Positions 60,279 to 64,000 of a stretch of DNA of 64,000 nucleotides are shown piece after piece (position 1 is the first letter of the stretch; each line of letters opens with the position of its first letter). The DNA is from Lachnospiraceae bacterium. Lineage in GTDB: Bacteria; Bacillota; Clostridia; Lachnospirales; Lachnospiraceae. The translations under genes were made by a program, and so were the position numbers. The notes beneath the pieces are model-generated. The model saw only the letters and a program-made list of their open reading frames with translations, made no database searches and was not told the origin of the DNA. The DNA lies in contig SVFQ01000005.1 of NCBI GenBank assembly GCA_015056765.1, positions 62,001 through 126,000 on the forward strand, written 5' to 3'.

Positions 60279-60363
60279 TAATTACTGTGCACGCACTAGG
60301 CATGCCTATTTGTGTTGCACAAACGCTAATACAGCATATCTTAAAAATAGGAGGTGAAACAGA

Positions 60364-60783
60364 ATGCCAACATTTAACCAGTTAGTAAGAAAGGGTCGTC
60401 AATCTTTAGCTAAGAAGTCTACAGCTCCTGCTCTGCAGAAAGGCTATAACTCTTTACACAAGAAAGCTACTGATGTATCTGCACCACAGAAACGTGGCGT
60501 TTGCACAGCAGTTAAGACAGCTACCCCTAAAAAACCTAACTCTGCTCTTAGAAAAATCGCCAGAGTTCGTCTTTCTAATGGTATGGAAGTTACATCTTAC
60601 ATCCCAGGCGAAGGCCACAACCTGCAGGAGCACAGCGTTGTACTGATCCGTGGTGGTAGGGTAAAAGACTTACCAGGTACCAGATACCACATCATCAGAG
60701 GTACACTTGATACCGCTGGTGTAGCGAACAGAAAACAGGCTCGTTCCAAATACGGCGCTAAGAGACCTAAGGCTGCTAAATAA
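60364..60783 (+). CDS. rpsL: Ribosomal protein S12
   Basis: This 139-residue protein starts [19 protein letters not shown]. It has [20 protein letters not shown] and the streptomycin-related loop [20 protein letters not shown] with [15 protein letters not shown]. The Lys in TPKKPNS is the usual streptomycin-sensitive residue. GGAGGTGAAACAGA precedes ATG 60364. It acts in the decoding centre. Confidence 0.97.
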   Translation: MPTFNQLVRKGRQSLAKKSTAPALQKGYNSLHKKATDVSAPQKRGVCTAVKTATPKKPNSALRKIARVRLSNGMEVTSYIPGEGHNLQEHSVVLIRGGRVKDLPGTRYHIIRGTLDTAGVANRKQARSKYGAKRPKAAK

Positions 60784-60913
60784 TTTCGTAGCCTAGTGTT
60801 TTAGGACCACGAACAGAACTAATTTTGTGTTGGAATTCTGTATTTACTTATTGAAAATACAGTCCTTAGCACATCGCACATAAGATTAGAAAGACACATG
60901 TGAGTACCTATGA

Positions 60914-61414
<501 letters not shown>

Positions 61415-61435
61415 TTACTATAGGAGGAAAAACCT

Positions 61436-63553
61436 TTGGCTGAAAGACAATATCCATTGGAAAGAACCAGAAACATTGGTATCATGGCCCACATCGATGC
61501 TGGTAAGACCACATTGACTGAGCGTATTCTTTACTATACCGGTGTTAACTACAAGATTGGTGAAACCTATGAAGGTACTGCTACCATGGACTGGATGGAA
61601 CAGGAACAGGAAAGAGGTATCACAATCACATCTGCTGCTACTACCTGCCATTGGACACTCCAGGAAAACTGTAAACCGAAAAAGGGCGCATTAGAGCATC
61701 GTATCAACATCATCGATACTCCTGGCCACGTTGACTTTACAGTAGAAGTTGAGCGTTCTCTTCGTGTACTCGACGGTGCTGTCGGTGTATTCGACGCAAA
61801 GGGTGGTGTAGAACCACAGTCAGAAAATGTATGGCGTCAGGCTGATACATACAAAGTACCTAGAATGGCATTTGTTAACAAAATGGATATTCTGGGTGCA
61901 AACTTCATGAATACCGTAAAAGAAATTGGTACCAAACTTGGTAAAAATGCCGTAGTTATCCAGCTTCCTATCGGTAAAGAAGATTACTTCAAAGGAATCA
62001 TCGACTTATTCGAGATGAAAGCATACATCTACAATGATTCCAAGGGTGAAGATATCTCCATCGTAGATATTCCAGATGACATGAAAGATGAAGCAGAAGA
62101 ATGGCACACCAAACTGGTTGAGCAGATCTGCGAATTCGATGATGACTTAATGGAAAAATACTTAGAGGGTGAAGAACCTTCTGTCGATGAGATGAAAAAA
62201 GCTCTTAGAGCTGCTACTATCAGCAATGCCGGTGTTCCTGTATGCTGCGGTTCCGCACATCAGAACAAAGGTATCCAGAAACTTCTGGACGCTATAGTAG
62301 AGTTCATGCCAGCACCTATCGACATCCCAGATGCTACAGGTACTGACTTAGAAGGCAACGAGCTGACAAGACGTTCTTCCGATGATGAACCATTTGCAGC
62401 ACTTGCATTCAAGATTGTATCCGATCCATTCGTAGGTAAACTTGCATTCTTCCGTGTTTACTCCGGACATTTGAAATCTGGTTCCTACGTATTGAACGCT
62501 ACAAAAGATAAAAAAGAACGTGTAGGCCGTATCCTTCAGATGCACGCTAACAAGAGAAGCGAGCTGGATGAGGTATTCTCCGGTGATATCGCAGCAGCTG
62601 TTGGTTTCAAAGTAACAGCTACAGGTGATACTATCTGCGACGAACAGCATCCTATCATTCTGGAGTCTATGGAATTCCCTGAACCAGTTATTGAGCTTGC
62701 TATCGAGCCTAAGACCAAAGCAGGTCAGGACAAGATGGCAGAAGCGCTTGCTAAACTGGCAGAAGAAGATCCTACATTCCGCGCACATACCAATGCTGAG
62801 ACTGGTCAGACCATCATCGCTGGTATGGGTGAGTTGCACCTTGAAATCATCGTTGACCGTCTGCTTCGTGAATACAAAGTAGAAGCTAACGTTGGTGCTC
62901 CTCAGGTATCCTACAAAGAGACCTTTACAAAACCTGTTGATCAGGAATACAAATATGCTAAACAGTCCGGTGGTCGTGGACAGTACGGTCACTGTAAAGT
63001 TAAATTCGAGCCTATGGATCCAAACTCTGAAGAATCCTTCAAGTTTGAATCTACCGTTGTCGGTGGTGCTATTCCTAAAGAATACATCCCTGCAGTTGGT
63101 GAAGGTATCGAAGAAGCAGCTAAATCCGGTATTCTTGGCGGCTTCCCTGTACTTGGCGTTCACGCTAACGTATATGATGGTTCTTACCATGAAGTCGACT
63201 CTTCCGAAATGGCATTCCACATTGCTGGTTCCATGTGCTTCAAGGAAGCTATGAAGAAAGCAAACCCAGTTCTTCTTGAGCCTATCATGAAGGTTGAGGT
63301 TACAATGCCAGAAGAATACATGGGTGATGTAATCGGTGATATCAACTCCCGCCGTGGACGTATCGAAGGCATGGAAGATATCGGTGGTGGTAAACTTGTA
63401 AAAGGTTATGTTCCACTTTCTGAAATGTTTGGATACTCTACAGACCTTCGATCTAAGACCCAGGGTCGTGGTAACTACTCTATGTTCTTCGAGAAATATG
63501 AGCCAGTACCAAAGAACGTACAGGAAAAAGTGCTTTCCGAGAAAGCAAAATAA
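61436..63553 (+). CDS. fusA: Elongation factor G
   Basis: This 705-residue translocation GTPase starts with TTG 61436 behind TAGGAGGAAAAACC. The G1 box is [16 protein letters not shown], switch [20 protein letters not shown], and NKMD is present. Domain IV has [16 protein letters not shown] and the C-terminal MRGRxxxS-type [15 protein letters not shown]. It moves tRNA and mRNA during elongation. It lies 21 bases after rpsG in the str operon. Confidence 0.97.
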   Translation: MAERQYPLERTRNIGIMAHIDAGKTTLTERILYYTGVNYKIGETYEGTATMDWMEQEQERGITITSAATTCHWTLQENCKPKKGALEHRINIIDTPGHVDFTVEVERSLRVLDGAVGVFDAKGGVEPQSENVWRQADTYKVPRMAFVNKMDILGANFMNTVKEIGTKLGKNAVVIQLPIGKEDYFKGIIDLFEMKAYIYNDSKGEDISIVDIPDDMKDEAEEWHTKLVEQICEFDDDLMEKYLEGEEPSVDEMKKALRAATISNAGVPVCCGSAHQNKGIQKLLDAIVEFMPAPIDIPDATGTDLEGNELTRRSSDDEPFAALAFKIVSDPFVGKLAFFRVYSGHLKSGSYVLNATKDKKERVGRILQMHANKRSELDEVFSGDIAAAVGFKVTATGDTICDEQHPIILESMEFPEPVIELAIEPKTKAGQDKMAEALAKLAEEDPTFRAHTNAETGQTIIAGMGELHLEIIVDRLLREYKVEANVGAPQVSYKETFTKPVDQEYKYAKQSGGRGQYGHCKVKFEPMDPNSEESFKFESTVVGGAIPKEYIPAVGEGIEEAAKSGILGGFPVLGVHANVYDGSYHEVDSSEMAFHIAGSMCFKEAMKKANPVLLEPIMKVEVTMPEEYMGDVIGDINSRRGRIEGMEDIGGGKLVKGYVPLSEMFGYSTDLRSKTQGRGNYSMFFEKYEPVPKNVQEKVLSEKAK

Positions 63554-63554
63554 C

Positions 63555-63582
63555 TTGAAAAGATTGGCGTTTTTGATATAAT
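63555..63582 (+). promoter_or_regulatory. Candidate internal promoter of tuf
   Basis: TTGAAA (63555-63560), 16 bp and TATAAT (63577-63582), 52 bases before tuf, consistent with extra transcription of the abundant EF-Tu. Confidence 0.6.
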
Positions 63583-63634
63583 CAAAAATAGCGGATTAAT
63601 GAAAAAGTAACCAATTTAAGGAGGATTTCTAAAA

Positions 63635-64000
63635 ATGGCTAGAGCACATTTTGACAGAACCAAAACACACTGTAATATCGGTACCATTGGCCACGTTGAC
63701 CATGGTAAAACAACTTTAACAGCAGCTATCTCTAAAGTTCTTTCTACAAGAGTAGAAGGTAACACAGCTACAGATTTCGAGAACATCGATAAAGCTCCAG
63801 AAGAAAGAGAAAGAGGTATTACTATCTCTACAGCTCACATCGAGTATCAGACTGCTAAGAGACACTATGCACACGTTGACTGCCCAGGCCACGCTGACTA
63901 TGTAAAGAACATGATCACTGGTGCTGCTCAGATGGATGGTGCTATCCTTGTAGTAGCTGCAACTGATGGTGTTATGGCACAGACCAAAGAGCACATCCTT
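63635..64000 (+). CDS. tuf: Elongation factor Tu, N-terminal part (runs off window)
   Basis: The first 122 codons are present: [21 protein letters not shown]1 box [30 protein letters not shown], switch [24 protein letters not shown]-Tu carries aminoacyl-tRNA to the ribosome. AAGGAGG lies 8 bases before ATG 63635. The gene continues beyond base 64000. Confidence 0.97.
   Translation, partial: MARAHFDRTKTHCNIGTIGHVDHGKTTLTAAISKVLSTRVEGNTATDFENIDKAPEERERGITISTAHIEYQTAKRHYAHVDCPGHADYVKNMITGAAQMDGAILVVAATDGVMAQTKEHIL

Noticed and set aside
62348-63220. Minus-strand open frame of 290 codons inside fusA
   Set aside because: Same codon-bias effect opposite EF-G; Phe/Cys/Ser-rich product with no family.

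Overview
The window looks like chromosome of a motile, low-GC Gram-positive Clostridium relative, most likely a Lachnospiraceae species of the Roseburia/Butyrivibrio type. This rests on Firmicute-style ribosome binding sites, an rpmG-secE-nusG-rplK-rplA / rplJ-rplL / rpoB-rpoC / rpsL-rpsG-fusA-tuf order, flagellin genes, DUF4860 pilin-like genes and clostridial promoter spacing. The family-level call is inference. No rRNA, tRNA or CRISPR array was seen.

Region 1 (1 to about 33.8 kb) is a large glycan island. It is bounded on the left by the 3' end of an apparently intact flagellin gene and on the right by a convergent flagellin gene broken by one in-frame TGA. Inside lie glycosyltransferases (GT2, GT4-like, GT9, WbsX-like, TagF-like), three TagD-like cytidylyltransferase modules (one alone, one fused to a Gfo/Idh/MocA oxidoreductase, one at the end of a four-part protein), two oxidoreductase genes, sugar-phosphate isomerase-like TIM barrels and methyltransferases. 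It also holds a complete ADP-L-glycero-D-manno-heptose pathway (hldD, hldE, gmhA, gmhB). That pathway is typical of Gram-negative LPS synthesis and is unexpected here. With the GT9 (heptosyltransferase family) domains and the flanking flagellins, the simplest reading is a flagellin or surface glycosylation system that uses ADP-heptose and probably CDP-activated polyols. Its most striking feature is a small Rossmann-like module with a [YF]GxG loop, appended to about ten otherwise unrelated enzymes, sometimes at the N end, sometimes at the C end, sometimes inside.

Region 2 (about 35.4 to 38.8 kb, plus scattered spots in region 1) is a genomic scrapyard. It holds a DUF4258/YgiT toxin-antitoxin-like pair, Rpn nuclease remnants, three different stand-alone AAA ATPases, a 70-bp exact direct repeat and mosaic scars. 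The scars show that a DUF234 ATPase gene once lay in the DUF4143-ATPase/methyltransferase gap at 28.57 kb. The intact Rpn gene at 2.9 kb carries a strong internal ribosome binding site that would give a 65-residue C-terminal product.

Region 3 (38.9 to 41.4 kb) has UDP-galactopyranose mutase and a FliD-like flagellar cap protein. Region 4 (41.6 to 54.5 kb) is the transcription/translation core, with clear promoters, an L10-type leader attenuator and a long hairpin over the rpoB promoter; a CapA-like membrane protein interrupts it. Region 5 (54.5 to 60.2 kb, minus strand) has a degenerate GGDEF membrane protein, an ECF sigma factor, its putative membrane partner, a transglutaminase-like lipoprotein, a GspF/PilC-like protein and four small membrane/pseudopilin-like proteins. 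Region 6 (60.25 kb to the end) is the str operon, running off the right edge inside tuf.
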